From: Streptomyces sp. NBC_01294
Lineage (GTDB): Bacteria > Actinomycetota > Actinomycetes > Streptomycetales > Streptomycetaceae
Direction: 5' to 3'
Assembly (NCBI RefSeq): GCF_035917235.1
Contig: NZ_CP108423.1
Span: forward strand, 7,903,501 to 7,967,500
DNA length: 64,000 nt
Shown: one piece after another, positions 33,654-42,589 of the stretch
Layout of the letters: every line of letters starts with the position of its first letter
Position numbering within the stretch: position 1 is the first letter of the stretch
Made by a program: the position numbers and the translations under genes
The notes under the pieces: model-generated
Databases searched by the model: none
Seen by the model: only the letters and a program-made list of their open reading frames with translations
What the model was told of the DNA's origin: nothing

Positions 33654-33912
33654 GTGGCCGCAGATCACGGCATAGATCCGGCCCGCTGGCAGGAGATGTT
33701 CGAGGTTCTGATGGGCTGCATCGCGAGGCGTTCTGCGCGAGTGGAACCGCGGCGGCGGGCCCGGGAGTTCGCGCTCGGGCTCTTGTCGGACTTGCCACGC
33801 AAGAGCTGCTGGACGCTGGCCGAGAACGCCGGGGGTGCCACCGGTCGGCCGGGATCCCCGAGGAGGTCGGCTTCGCCACGCAGCCCGCACGCGCCGCCCG
33901 CGTGATCAACAA
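33654..33912 (+). pseudogene. IS701-type transposase remnant with internal deletion
   Basis: From GTG 33654 the frame reads VAADHGIDPARWQEMFEVLM, GCIARRSARVEPRRRAREFA and LGLLSDLPRKSCWTLAENAG, the N-terminus of IS701-family transposases. From about 33842 a different frame reads SAGIPEEVGFATQPARA, a motif that normally lies some 150 residues later, near the catalytic region. The DNA between is deleted and the rest is absent. No terminal inverted repeats are visible. It is an inactive scar. Confidence 0.75.
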
Positions 33913-34137
33913 TTCCCCGGCGTCGCAGGTGGTGGCGGATGGTGCGGGAGGAGTAGGCGGGGTCGGTCGTCGGCGGAAGACGGAGGTGGACGGTGGAGCG
34001 ACCTCATGCCGTCACCGTTCCGTCCGCGAGTCGCCCGAATTGGTCGGCTGCCTTCTGGCCCCACGCCCGTTCCTCTCCGGCTCGGGCATCATGACGGAGG
34101 TCTCCAATGGCGGGGGCCGAGGCGACGGGAGAATCGC

Positions 34138-34551
34138 GTGGTGCAGTGGAGGCGTCTGAGTTCCGGTGTTCGTCCGGTGCCCCGACCCGTCGCAACTCCT
34201 TCCGTGTGGGCAGCCGCAGGTGCCGCGGCTCTCGTGCTGGTCACCGTCCTCAACTACCTGAACGGCCACGGCGACCCCACGATCGACCTCCTTGTGCTGT
34301 CTGTGGTGTGCGCGGTGCTGAGCACCGGAGCCCGGCTCGTCGCCGCACCGGGTACGGCCCTGGTCTGCTGGCTCGCCCTCAACGGCTTTGCCACACCACC
34401 CATGGGCGAACTCACCTGGTCCGCCGGCTACGACCTGGGTCGTCTCGGATGTCTCCTGGCGGCGGCGAGCACCGGAACCGCCATCGCCCGCATCGCCAGT
34501 GCCCGCGCCGCCTACCGCCGACTGACTCCTCACAACCCTGCGGGCTCCTGA
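34138..34551 (+). CDS. Small membrane protein resembling a DUF4118/KdpD-type sensor membrane module
   Basis: The protein has 137 residues from GTG 34138, 7 nt after GGGAG. Membrane segments are AAAGAALVLVTVLNYL, LLVLSVVCAVLSTGARLVAA, GTALVCWLALNGFA and LGCLLAAASTGTAIARI. The loop ATPPMGELTW is common in small Streptomyces membrane proteins related to the DUF4118 region. No kinase part follows. Function unknown. Confidence 0.65.
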   Translation: MVQWRRLSSGVRPVPRPVATPSVWAAAGAAALVLVTVLNYLNGHGDPTIDLLVLSVVCAVLSTGARLVAAPGTALVCWLALNGFATPPMGELTWSAGYDLGRLGCLLAAASTGTAIARIASARAAYRRLTPHNPAGS

Positions 34552-34700
34552 CCGCCCGTGGGCGGCTCCGGAGGCGGCCGACCTCTCAGGAGGTGGGTGG
34601 GGCTCATCCGGCAAACGGGCCTACGTATTTCACGGCACGGCACGGCACGGTCACCGCAGCCGTGATCCGCTTGTCGCTCCGCGCGTGAGCCGGGCAGTCT

Positions 34701-35096
34701 CTAGCCGGTGAAGGGGTCTTCCAGCTTCGGGATACACGGAGACAGCAGTGCCTCCGTGTGCTGCGTGATCGTGCCCCGAGCGAGTCTGAGCACGCGTGCC
34801 TCGTTCTCGTGGCCCGGGTCCTCGTCATCGTGCATATGAAGAAGCCCGTAAGAGCCGGGTGCCACCTCAGCCACATGCTCGAACAAGTCAATGACATCGG
34901 TCGCTGAGCGGTGATTGGCGTTGCCTCCCAGGTGGATGAACGGCTCACCGTTCATCCACCTGAGGTCGAGGAGGTACGGGTCGGCCATCTCGGCGATGCG
35001 AAGCCGAAGCTCATCGATGATCTGCCGCAGCCGGACATCATCATCCTCGTTGGCCGCGGTCTCCCTGATCGTGATCCACCCGTGGTACTCGAACAC
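34701..35096 (-). CDS. Imm7-family immunity protein
   Basis: This 131-residue acidic protein starts at GTG 35096 (AGGA 8 nt upstream). MFEYHGWITIRETAANEDDD is the Imm7 N-terminus, and the middle (DLRWMNGEPFIHLGGNANHR; GSYGLLHMHDDEDPGHENEA) fits the family. Imm7 proteins neutralise toxins delivered by polymorphic toxin systems. No toxin gene is near, so it is an orphan, either protecting against neighbours' toxins or left behind by a lost pair. Confidence 0.8.
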   Translation of the reverse strand: MFEYHGWITIRETAANEDDDVRLRQIIDELRLRIAEMADPYLLDLRWMNGEPFIHLGGNANHRSATDVIDLFEHVAEVAPGSYGLLHMHDDEDPGHENEARVLRLARGTITQHTEALLSPCIPKLEDPFTG

Positions 35097-35802
35097 ACCG
35101 CGATCCTAGTCAGGGTCAGGCCGGCCCTGTGTGACTGCGTCGACCGGGCAAGATCAACCAGCCCCCTGGAGTCTGTTCGGCGGATCATGCCGCGGCCGCA
35201 GGGACACCGCAGGCTGCGGCGTGACCGAAGCGCGTCATGGCCCGCACCTGGTCAGAGGCGCGGGGCATGGACGAGCAGTCCCGGAAGGACCTTCTCGCCG
35301 AGGTGGAAAGCAGCGCTCTCTACGCCTACCGGGAAATGAAGCCCTGGCCCGATTCCGGCGCCGCCCTTCTGCACGGGCGGATTCCCCGGCAGACGCAGGC
35401 CACCGGGCACCCACCCGGGCCGGGTACCCCGAACGGCATCCGGCCCGAAGGGTTCGAAGATCACTGCCGATGTCGGTGGCGCCGTAGAGCGAGGTGGGGT
35501 GGGAGCCGGTGCTCCGGCCGGTGTGGGGTGCAGCGTCACTTATGATTCAAGGCGGCCGTGGGCCGGTGACTCGTCGCCGTCCGCGGCAACTGCGAAGCGG
35601 TCGGTCCGGTCGGTCCGGTCGGTCCGGTCGGTCCGGCCGGTCGCGGAGGGGGTCCTGCGTCGGGCCCCGGTCCGGACAGGGACCAGATGGCGCTGATCAT
35701 GAAGATCTCGGGGAATCGAGTGACCGCCGATACGCGTCTCAGTGGTGTGGGGCGCTCAGCCCACTCGCCCGCGAACAGAAGACCCCCGGGGAGAAGTGAG
35801 GT
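35097..35802. other. Intergenic region, no firm gene
   Basis: A frame from ATG 35267 (MDEQSRKDLLAEVESSALYA) looks protein-like for about 65 codons and then decays into Arg- and Cys-rich sequence, so it may be a gene fragment. A 9-bp tandem repeat lies at 35598-35642. The deoxynucleoside kinase promoter should lie near 35680-35780. Confidence 0.4.
35598..35642. repeat. 9-bp tandem repeat, five copies
   Basis: CGGTCGGTC is repeated four times exactly, with a fifth copy CGGCCGGTC. It is intergenic and is a likely slippage-prone site. Confidence 0.85.
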
Positions 35803-36465
35803 ATGTCAGTGATCTGCGTCGGTGGCATGATCGGAATAGGCAAGACGAGCGTGGCCGAAGTGCTTGCCAAGGAGCTGGGCAGCGAGGTCTTCTACGAGAG
35901 CGTGGAAGACAATCCGATCCTTCCGCTCTTCTACACGGCGAGCCCCGAGGAGATCGAGGCGAAGCGCTACCCCTTCCTCCTCCAGCTCTACTTCCTGCAG
36001 ACCCGGTTCGCCTCGATCAAGGAGGCGTACAAGCAGGGCGACAACGTCCTCGACCGGTCCATCTACGAGGACTGGTACTTCGCCAAGGTCAATCACGACC
36101 TGGGCCGGATCAGCTCCCTCGAGATGCGGGTGTACGAGGGGCTGCTCGAGGAGATGATGCGCGAGATCGACGGCCTGCCGTACCGCAAGGCACCCGATCT
36201 CATGGTCTACCTCAAGGCGGACTTCGAGACGGTCCTGCACCGCATCGGGCTGCGGGGCCGCGATTTCGAGCAGGACGAGAACCTCATCGAGTACTACCGG
36301 ACGCTGTGGTCCGGCTACGACGACTGGGTGCACAAGCACTACTCGGCCAGCGAAGTCCTCGTCGTCGACATGAACCACACGGACGTGGTGAACAACCCCG
36401 AGGACGCGGCGCGCGTGGCGCGGGAGGTCAAGGAGGCCCTGGCAGCGGGCGGGCTTCGGGCCTGA
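35803..36465 (+). CDS. Deoxynucleoside kinase family protein
   Basis: The protein has 220 residues; ATG 35803 follows GGGGAGAAGTGAGGT. P-loop GGMIGIGKTS, substrate-site region FYESVEDNPILPLFY, the DRS motif in VLDRSIYEDWYFAK and the lid Arg stretch RIGLRGRDFEQDEN define the dNK/dGK-dAK family. It phosphorylates deoxynucleosides to dNMPs in the cytoplasm (nucleoside salvage). Nucleoside specificity cannot be set by eye. It is a single gene with no salvage partners nearby. Confidence 0.92.
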   Translation: MSVICVGGMIGIGKTSVAEVLAKELGSEVFYESVEDNPILPLFYTASPEEIEAKRYPFLLQLYFLQTRFASIKEAYKQGDNVLDRSIYEDWYFAKVNHDLGRISSLEMRVYEGLLEEMMREIDGLPYRKAPDLMVYLKADFETVLHRIGLRGRDFEQDENLIEYYRTLWSGYDDWVHKHYSASEVLVVDMNHTDVVNNPEDAARVAREVKEALAAGGLRA

Positions 36466-37264
36466 AGCTGTGCCACGCGGCGCGTCCAGCTCCCTCGTGT
36501 CGCGTTCCCTCGTGTCGCGTTCCCTTGCCTTGCCTTGCCTTGCCCTGCCCGCGTCCGGCCGACAGCTGCTGCGCACCCGTGCACGCTCCATGAGCGCGCC
36601 GACGGGCATGCTCACTCCTTGAAAGCCCCGGCCGCACCAGCAACGGCTTCGCCGCGACGCTCGGCGTACCGGTCGGCGTACCGGTCGGCGTACCGGTCGG
36701 CGTACTGCTCGGCGTACTGGCCGCCGTGCCGGCCGAGCTGACCGGCGTCCGCCCTGCGGCCAACGGCCGCGCATCGGCACCTGAGGTCGTCGACACGGCC
36801 GCGCTCGTCTGGGAGGTCCGGCACGTGACCCGGGACCAGGAAAGTCGGCTCACCGAGTACGCCGAGGTGCTGGGCGGGGCGTGAGGTGCCGGTGGCGGCG
36901 GAGGGGGGAGTTGACGCCCGGCACGGCGCGGAGCGGCCCGCGAAGCGGGCCTCGTCTCCCTGTCCTACGTGGAGATGTCGCTCCGCCGCGAAGAGGCCTC
37001 GGCCATTTGCCGCCCGGCCGGGACACCCCACCCGTCCGGGAGCTCACGGCACCCGAGCGCGCTGCCCCGCCGTCGGCGGGACTTGGAGGCCAGCTTCGCG
37101 CTGAGTTCCGCCTCGGTCGTGCCGACGGGGGTGGACCGAGTGGTTCCGGACAGGTTTTCGAGGGCGTGGGTGCCGCCGAGAGCGGCGGAGGCTCTGGTTC
37201 TGCTTGATGCCAGGGTGGCGACGGGTGGCCGATATTCGACCGTATCTTCCGGATTTGCGAATCC
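36466..37264. other. Repeat-rich gap before the lst operon
   Basis: Short tandem runs occur at about 36525-36550 (CCTTG units) and at 36661-36720. A plus frame from about 36655 through TGA 36882-36884 ends VWEVRHVTRDQESRLTEYAE, then VLGGA. This looks like the tail of a real protein but has no start. The rest, to 37264, shows no convincing gene. Confidence 0.4.
36661..36720. repeat. 12-bp tandem repeat, five copies
   Basis: Unit TCGGCGTACCGG, three exact copies then TCGGCGTACTGC and TCGGCGTACTGG. On the plus strand it encodes a GVPV/GVLL run. Confidence 0.85.
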
Positions 37265-37293
37265 CTGACATCTCGGGGACATCTCCGTACGCT
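37265..37293 (+). promoter_or_regulatory. Probable promoter of the lst operon with overlapping direct repeats
   Basis: CTGACA (37265-37270), a 17-nt spacer and TACGCT (37288-37293) make a good sigma-70-type promoter about 109 nt before the lstA ATG. GACATCTC occurs at 37267-37274 and again at 37278-37285, an 11-bp period (one helix turn) covering the -35 and spacer. That is a plausible operator for a regulator not encoded in the window. Confidence 0.5.
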
Positions 37294-37401
37294 ACGGTAA
37301 CTTGACTGTCCGTTATTCCTCGGGCTCCTCTTGAATCCCTCTGTCAACCACCGCTCTGGCACTCCCATGCCCTCGGTGGAACGCTACGGAGAACGACACA
37401 C

Positions 37402-38460
37402 ATGAGCACCACCGCATACAGCCGAATAGAAGCCTTAGGCATCTGCCTTCCGGCCACAGTCCAGACCACCCCCCAACTCGCCGCCCTGGTCCCGGGGCTG
37501 GGGGAGGTGGACATCGAGAAGATCACCGGGATCGCCGAGCGGCGCGTCCACGACCCCGAACCGGCGGCCGGCGAGGACTCGTTCGGGATGGCCCTGTCCG
37601 CCGCGCGGGACGCGCTCGAGTCCTCCCGCTACCGGGCCGCCGACCTCGACATCGTCATCTCCGCCTCGATCACGCGCTTCAAGGACGGCGGCCGGTTCAC
37701 CTTCGAACCGTCCTTCGCCGCGATGCTGGCCAGGGAGCTGGGCGCCCGCTCCGCCATCCACTTCGACGTCTCCAACGCCTGCGCCGGAATGATGACCGGC
37801 GTGTGGCTGCTCGACCGCATGATCCGCTCCGGTGCCGTGCGCCGCGGGCTGGTCGTCAGCGGCGAGCAGGCCACCCGCGTCGCGCAGACCGCCGCACGCG
37901 AGATGACCGACTCCTACGACCCGCAGTTCGCCTCGCTCTCGGTCGGGGATTCGGCGTCCGCAGTCGTCCTCGACGTTTCCGCCGACGCAGCCGACCGCAT
38001 CCACTACATCGAGCTGATGACCTGCTCCGAGTACTCCCACCTGTGCATGGGCATGCCCAGCGACCGCACCCCGGGCATCGCCCTGTACACAGACAACAAG
38101 AAGATGCACAACCGCGACCGGCTCAAGCTGTGGCCGCGGTTCCACGGGGACTTCCTGGCCAAGAGGGGGCGGACGTTCGCCGGTGAGGAGTTCGACTACG
38201 TCATCCAGCACCAGGTCGGCACCCGCTTCATCGACTACGCCAACCAGACGGCCGAGGCCGAGTTCGCCGCTCCGATGCCTGCCTCCCTCTCCGTGGTCGA
38301 GCGGTACGGAAACACCGCCACGACCTCGCACTTCCTGACGCTGTGCGAGCACCTCAGGGCGGGCGACGCCCGCCCCGGGGCCACGTACCTGCTGGTGCCG
38401 GCCGCCTCCGGTGTGGTCACCGGTGCCCTGTCCGCGACGCTCACGAACGTGGGGGTCTGA
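37402..38460 (+). CDS. lstA: Lipstatin-type KAS III/OleA-like condensing enzyme subunit A
   Basis: This 352-residue thiolase-fold protein should carry out the head-to-head Claisen condensation of two acyl-CoAs that builds the branched beta-keto acid of the beta-lactone. The catalytic triad is visible: Cys127 in VSNACAGM, His270 in IQHQVGTR and Asn304 in RYGNTATTS. The FEPS segment (Glu102) corresponds to the OleA glutamate region. It is the first gene of a six-gene operon whose order matches lipstatin lstA-F; lstB starts 3 nt after its stop. ATG 37402 lies behind GGAGAACGACACAC. The family also includes OleA of olefin synthesis, but the NRPS and formyltransferase downstream favour the lst assignment. 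Confidence 0.88.
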   Translation: MSTTAYSRIEALGICLPATVQTTPQLAALVPGLGEVDIEKITGIAERRVHDPEPAAGEDSFGMALSAARDALESSRYRAADLDIVISASITRFKDGGRFTFEPSFAAMLARELGARSAIHFDVSNACAGMMTGVWLLDRMIRSGAVRRGLVVSGEQATRVAQTAAREMTDSYDPQFASLSVGDSASAVVLDVSADAADRIHYIELMTCSEYSHLCMGMPSDRTPGIALYTDNKKMHNRDRLKLWPRFHGDFLAKRGRTFAGEEFDYVIQHQVGTRFIDYANQTAEAEFAAPMPASLSVVERYGNTATTSHFLTLCEHLRAGDARPGATYLLVPAASGVVTGALSATLTNVGV

Positions 38461-38463
38461 GTC

Positions 38464-39372
38464 ATGGGCATGGTCATCACGGCAGCCGGCACAGCCCTGC
38501 CCGACACGTCCGCCCCGACGTCCGTCGTGGACCTCGCAGGCCGGGCCGCCCGTGGCGCCCTGGCTCGGGCGCGGGTGTCGGCATCCTCCATCGGCGTACT
38601 CATCAACGTCGGCGTCTACCGCGAGCACAACACCTTCGAACCGGCCATGTCGGCCCTGGTCCAGAAGGAGGTCGGCATCAACCTCGACTACATCGCCGAC
38701 CCCGAACCGGCCGCCGGCTTCTCCTTCGACCTGATGAACGGAGCCTGCGGCGTACTCAACGCCGTCCAGGTGGGCCAGGCCCTGCTGGACACGGGCAGCA
38801 CCGAGCGGCTGCTGATCACCGCTGCCGATGTCCACCCCGGCGGCGACGCGGACCGCGACACCGGCTACCCGTACGCGGACCTGGCCGGCGCCCTCCTGCT
38901 GGAGCGCAGCGCCGACCCCCACGCCGGGTTCGGGCCGGTACGCCACTACACCGCCGACCGGCCCACCGATGTCGAGGGCTACCTCGACACCGACACCATG
39001 GGCCGGCACGGGCGGACCACGATCACCGTCCGGCGCGAGCCGGGCCACGCGGAGCGGCTGAGCGCGTTCGCGGCGAGCGCCGCCGCCGACTACGCGCAGG
39101 AGATCGGCATCGACCTCGACCGGACGCTGGTGATCGGCCCGTCCGCGGGCGCGTCCCCGTCCGCGTCCCCGTCGCCGCCCGCGTCCCCGTCCGCGGGCGC
39201 ATCCGCTGACGCGGCCGCGGTCCGGGGGGAGCCGCACACCGCGGCGCCGGTACTCGGCTACCTCCAGGCGATGGACGGCGTACGCCGCGACGACCACGAC
39301 CAGATCCTGTTCGTGTCGGTCGGCGCCGGCCCCAGCGCGGCGTGCGCCCTCTACCGGCCCGAGGGGTGGTGA
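38464..39372 (+). CDS. lstB: Lipstatin-type KAS III-like partner subunit B, catalytically incomplete
   Basis: This 302-residue KAS III homologue begins MGMVITAAGTALPDTSAPTS. The nucleophile-region Cys95 is kept (LMNGACGVLNAV), but the second half lacks the His and Asn motifs: where HQ and GN should be, it reads VIGPSAGASPSAS. The segment NTFEPAM (Glu59) is retained. In OleA a glutamate in this segment reaches into the partner's active site, so the protein probably serves as the non-catalytic half of an LstA-LstB heterodimer. A Ser/Pro/Ala run of about 25 residues (39139-39210) is an insertion. Its stop overlaps the lstC GTG by 4 nt (GTGA). Confidence 0.85.
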   Translation: MGMVITAAGTALPDTSAPTSVVDLAGRAARGALARARVSASSIGVLINVGVYREHNTFEPAMSALVQKEVGINLDYIADPEPAAGFSFDLMNGACGVLNAVQVGQALLDTGSTERLLITAADVHPGGDADRDTGYPYADLAGALLLERSADPHAGFGPVRHYTADRPTDVEGYLDTDTMGRHGRTTITVRREPGHAERLSAFAASAAADYAQEIGIDLDRTLVIGPSAGASPSASPSPPASPSAGASADAAAVRGEPHTAAPVLGYLQAMDGVRRDDHDQILFVSVGAGPSAACALYRPEGW

Positions 39373-41453
39373 GCCCCGTGCCGCAGACGAGGTTGACCGA
39401 CGGCGGCGGCCGGGCCGCGGAGCAGCCGGCCACCGTTACCGACAGCGTGGCCGGGTGGCTCGAGCGAAACGCCCGTGCCTTTCCCGACAAACCTGCCGTC
39501 ATCCATCCCGACGGCCGAGGCTCCGGCAGCTACGGCACCATCACCTACGGCGAGTTACAGCAGACGGTCGAGGAGCTGGCCCGCGGATTCCGGCGCGCCG
39601 GGATCACCCGGGGCACCAGGACGGTGCTGATGGCCCCACCCGGGCCGGAGCTCTTCGCCCTCTGCTTCGCGCTGTTCCGGGTCGGGGCCGTGCCCGTCGT
39701 CGTGGATCCCGGCATGGGGGTACGGCGCATGCTGCACTGCTACCGGGCCGTGGGCGCCGAGGCGTTCATCGGGCCGCCCCTCGCCCAGCTCGTGCGCGTC
39801 CTGGGCCGCCGTACCTTCGCCGGTGTACGCGTGCCCGTCACCCTGGGACGGCGCCGGCTCGGCCGCGGCCACACCCTCTCCGCGCTGCGCACCACCCCCG
39901 CGACCGGAAGCCGTGCGGACGCGGCGGCACCGGCCGGCGGGGACGACCTGCTGATGATCGGCTTCACCACCGGAAGCACGGGCCCCGCCAAGGGAGTCGA
40001 ATACACCCACCGCATGGCGTTGTCCATCGCCCGCCAGATAGAAGCCGTCCACGGCCGCACCCGCGACGACGTATCCCTGGTCACGCTGCCCTTCTACGGG
40101 GTGCTCGACCTGGTCTACGGATCCACCCTGGTCCTCGCGCCGCTGGCCCCCGCCCGGGTCGCCCAGGCGGACCCCGCGCTGCTCGTGGACGCGCTGGAAC
40201 GATTCCGCGTCACCACGATGTTCGCCTCGCCGGCCCTGCTGCGGAACCTGGCCGGTCACCTCACAGGCGCCGCTCGCGGCCGCCACCCGCTGCCCGACCT
40301 GCGCTGCGTCGTCTCCGGCGGGGCCCCCGTGCCAGACGCGGTCGTGGCCGCGCTGCGCCGCGTACTCGACGAGAAGGCGCGGATCCATGTGACGTACGGG
40401 GCCACGGAGGTTCTGCCGATCACCTCGATCGAGGCGGCCGAGATCCTCGGTGACGACGCCGATGTCGACGCCGATGCCGGTGCCGACACCGACACCCGCC
40501 GCGGAAGCGGCGGTACCGCGGCCCGCGCCGCCGCGGGCGAAGGGACCTGCGTCGGCCGGCCCGTCCCCGGCACCCGCGTGATCATCGCCCCCGTCACCGA
40601 CGGCCCGCTCGCTCGACTGGACTCCACAACCAGCCTGCCGACCGGGCGCGTCGGCGAGATCCTGGTCCACGGCGACTCCGTCAGCCGGCGCTACCACCGG
40701 GCACCCCAGTCCGACGCCGCCCACAAGGTGACCGAGGAACGACCCGGCGGCGAAGACCCCCGCACCTGGCACCGGACCGGCGACCTCGGCCACCTCGACG
40801 CCGACGGACGGCTGTGGTTCTGCGGACGCGCCGCACAGCGGGTCCGCACCGGCTACCGGGACCTGCACACCGTGCGCTGCGAGGGAGTCTTCAACGCCCA
40901 CCCCCTGGTCCGGCGCACCGCCCTGGTCGGCATCGGGCCGGCCGGAGCGCAACGGCCCGTCGTCTGCGTGGAGACCGAGACAGGGGCGGACGGGGCAGCG
41001 CTCGACGAAAGCACATGGACGGAGCTGGTCGCCGAACTGCGCACGATGGCCGGGGCACACGCCGCGACCGCCGGCCTCCAGGAGTTCCTGCGCCACCCGG
41101 CCTTCCCCGTGGACATCCGGCACAACGCCAAGATCGGCCGCGAGGAGCTGGCCCGCTGGGCCGAGCAGCAGGAGGCCCGGCCCACATCCTCCCCGGGTCG
41201 CCGCGCGGTCCGGATCGTGCCGCTCGCCGGATGGGCGTACCTCGTCGGCGGAGCGGTGTGGGCCGCGGCCGGGGGAGTCCCCGACATCCCGGTGCTGCGG
41301 TGGCTGTGGTGGGCCGACGCATTCCTCAGCATCGGCGTGCACGCCGCGCAGATCCCGCTCGCGCTGCCGCGCGGCAGGGCGGCCGGACACGGGACCGCCG
41401 CGGTGGTCGGGCGCACCATGCTCTACGGCGCGACCTGGTGGCGGGCGCTGTGA
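39369..41453 (+). CDS. lstC: OleC-like AMP-forming enzyme, beta-lactone synthetase
   Basis: This 694-residue ANL-superfamily protein starts at GTG 39369. The P-loop is FTTGSTGPAKGVEYTH (about residue 198), with A5 motif YGATEVLPITS and A7 TWHRTGDLGHLD. As in OleC enzymes, the C-terminus carries two hydrophobic segments (LAGWAYLVGGAVWAAAGG; WWADAFLSIGVHAAQIPLAL), suggesting membrane association. OleC relatives adenylate a beta-hydroxy acid and close a beta-lactone; in the lipstatin operon LstC holds this place. A short Asp/Ala run (DDADVDADAGADTDT, 40453-40497) is an unusual insertion after the A5 motif. Both ends have 4-nt GTGA overlaps with neighbours. Confidence 0.88.
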   Translation: MSPVPQTRLTDGGGRAAEQPATVTDSVAGWLERNARAFPDKPAVIHPDGRGSGSYGTITYGELQQTVEELARGFRRAGITRGTRTVLMAPPGPELFALCFALFRVGAVPVVVDPGMGVRRMLHCYRAVGAEAFIGPPLAQLVRVLGRRTFAGVRVPVTLGRRRLGRGHTLSALRTTPATGSRADAAAPAGGDDLLMIGFTTGSTGPAKGVEYTHRMALSIARQIEAVHGRTRDDVSLVTLPFYGVLDLVYGSTLVLAPLAPARVAQADPALLVDALERFRVTTMFASPALLRNLAGHLTGAARGRHPLPDLRCVVSGGAPVPDAVVAALRRVLDEKARIHVTYGATEVLPITSIEAAEILGDDADVDADAGADTDTRRGSGGTAARAAAGEGTCVGRPVPGTRVIIAPVTDGPLARLDSTTSLPTGRVGEILVHGDSVSRRYHRAPQSDAAHKVTEERPGGEDPRTWHRTGDLGHLDADGRLWFCGRAAQRVRTGYRDLHTVRCEGVFNAHPLVRRTALVGIGPAGAQRPVVCVETETGADGAALDESTWTELVAELRTMAGAHAATAGLQEFLRHPAFPVDIRHNAKIGREELARWAEQQEARPTSSPGRRAVRIVPLAGWAYLVGGAVWAAAGGVPDIPVLRWLWWADAFLSIGVHAAQIPLALPRGRAAGHGTAAVVGRTMLYGATWWRAL

Positions 41454-42589
41454 AGATCCTGGTCACCGGAGCATCCGGATTCCTGGGCGGGCACCTGGTC
41501 GACGGCGCGCTGCGCCAGGGCCATCAGGTCCGCGCCCTCGTACGGGGAGGCAGCGATGCCGCACGGCTGCGCTCCCTGCCCGGCGTCGAGGTCGTCACCG
41601 GCGACCTCACCGACGATGGTTCGCTCGGGCGGGCGGCAGAGGGCTGCGAGGCGGTCCTGCACAGCGCGGCGCGGGTCGTCGACCACGGCAGCCGCGCGCA
41701 GTTCGAGGCCGCCAACGTCACCGGTACGCAGCGGCTGCTGGCGGCGGCGCGGTCGGCGGGCGCGCGGCGGTTCGTGTTCGTCTCCAGCCCGAGCGCGCTG
41801 ATGCGGGTACGGGAGGGCGACCGTCTCGGCATCGACGAGAGCACCCCGTACCCGGAGCGGTGGTTCAACCACTACTGCGAGACGAAGGCGATCGCCGAGC
41901 AGTACGTACGGGCGGCGGACGGGCCGGAGTTCACCACCTGCGCCCTACGGCCGCGCGGCATCTGGGGGCCGCGCGACCACGCCGGATTCCTGCCGCGCAT
42001 GGTCGACGCCATGCGCGCGGGACGACTGCCCGACCTGTCGGGCGGCAAACGGGTGCTGGTCTCGCTCTGCCACGTCGACAACGCGGTGGACGCCTGCCTG
42101 CGGGCCGTGCTCGCCCCCGCCGGGCAGGTCGGCGGCAAGGCCTACTTCGTCGTGGACCGCGAAGAGACGGACCTGTGGCCGTTTTTGGCCCGGGTCGGCG
42201 CCCTCTTCGACTGCCCGCCGCCCGCCCCGCGCATCCCGCTCGTCCTCGGCCGCGCGATGGCCGCGGCGGTCGAGACGGGCTGGCACCTGCGCCACCGGTC
42301 CGCGGGCAGCGGAGGAAGAGGCGGTACGGAGGCGGCTCCGCCCCTGAGCCGCTACATGATGGCGCTGCTGACCCGCTCGGCGACGTACGACACCCATGCC
42401 GCCCGACACGACCTCGGCTACACGGCTCCGCGCACCCAGACCGACGGGCTGCGAGCGCTGCAGGAATGGGTGACGGAGGTGGGCGGCGTCGCCGCCTGGA
42501 CCGCCGGCCCGGCCGCCCGGAGCGGTACCGCCGCACCGGCCCGCCGCCCCGCACCCGAACACACCGAACAAGGGAACACACAGTCATGA
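41450..42589 (+). CDS. lstD: OleD-like NAD(P)-dependent reductase (3-beta-HSD family)
   Basis: This 379-residue extended-SDR protein should reduce the beta-keto group made by LstA-LstB to the beta-hydroxy acid that LstC cyclises. It starts at GTG 41450 in a GTGA overlap. The nucleotide site is VTGASGFLGGHLVDGAL, the Ser region VFVSSPSAL, and the catalytic Tyr-Lys pair is in HYCETKAIAEQY. CALRPRGIWGPRDHAGFLP is typical of 3-beta-HSD/OleD proteins. The last 40 residues are Ala/Pro-rich. Its stop overlaps lstE (ATGA). Confidence 0.88.
   Translation: MKILVTGASGFLGGHLVDGALRQGHQVRALVRGGSDAARLRSLPGVEVVTGDLTDDGSLGRAAEGCEAVLHSAARVVDHGSRAQFEAANVTGTQRLLAAARSAGARRFVFVSSPSALMRVREGDRLGIDESTPYPERWFNHYCETKAIAEQYVRAADGPEFTTCALRPRGIWGPRDHAGFLPRMVDAMRAGRLPDLSGGKRVLVSLCHVDNAVDACLRAVLAPAGQVGGKAYFVVDREETDLWPFLARVGALFDCPPPAPRIPLVLGRAMAAAVETGWHLRHRSAGSGGRGGTEAAPPLSRYMMALLTRSATYDTHAARHDLGYTAPRTQTDGLRALQEWVTEVGGVAAWTAGPAARSGTAAPARRPAPEHTEQGNTQS

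Noticed and set aside
35237..35545. Plus-strand frame MARTWSEARGMDEQSRKD
   Set aside because: Only the first 65 codons look coding and no family was recognised.
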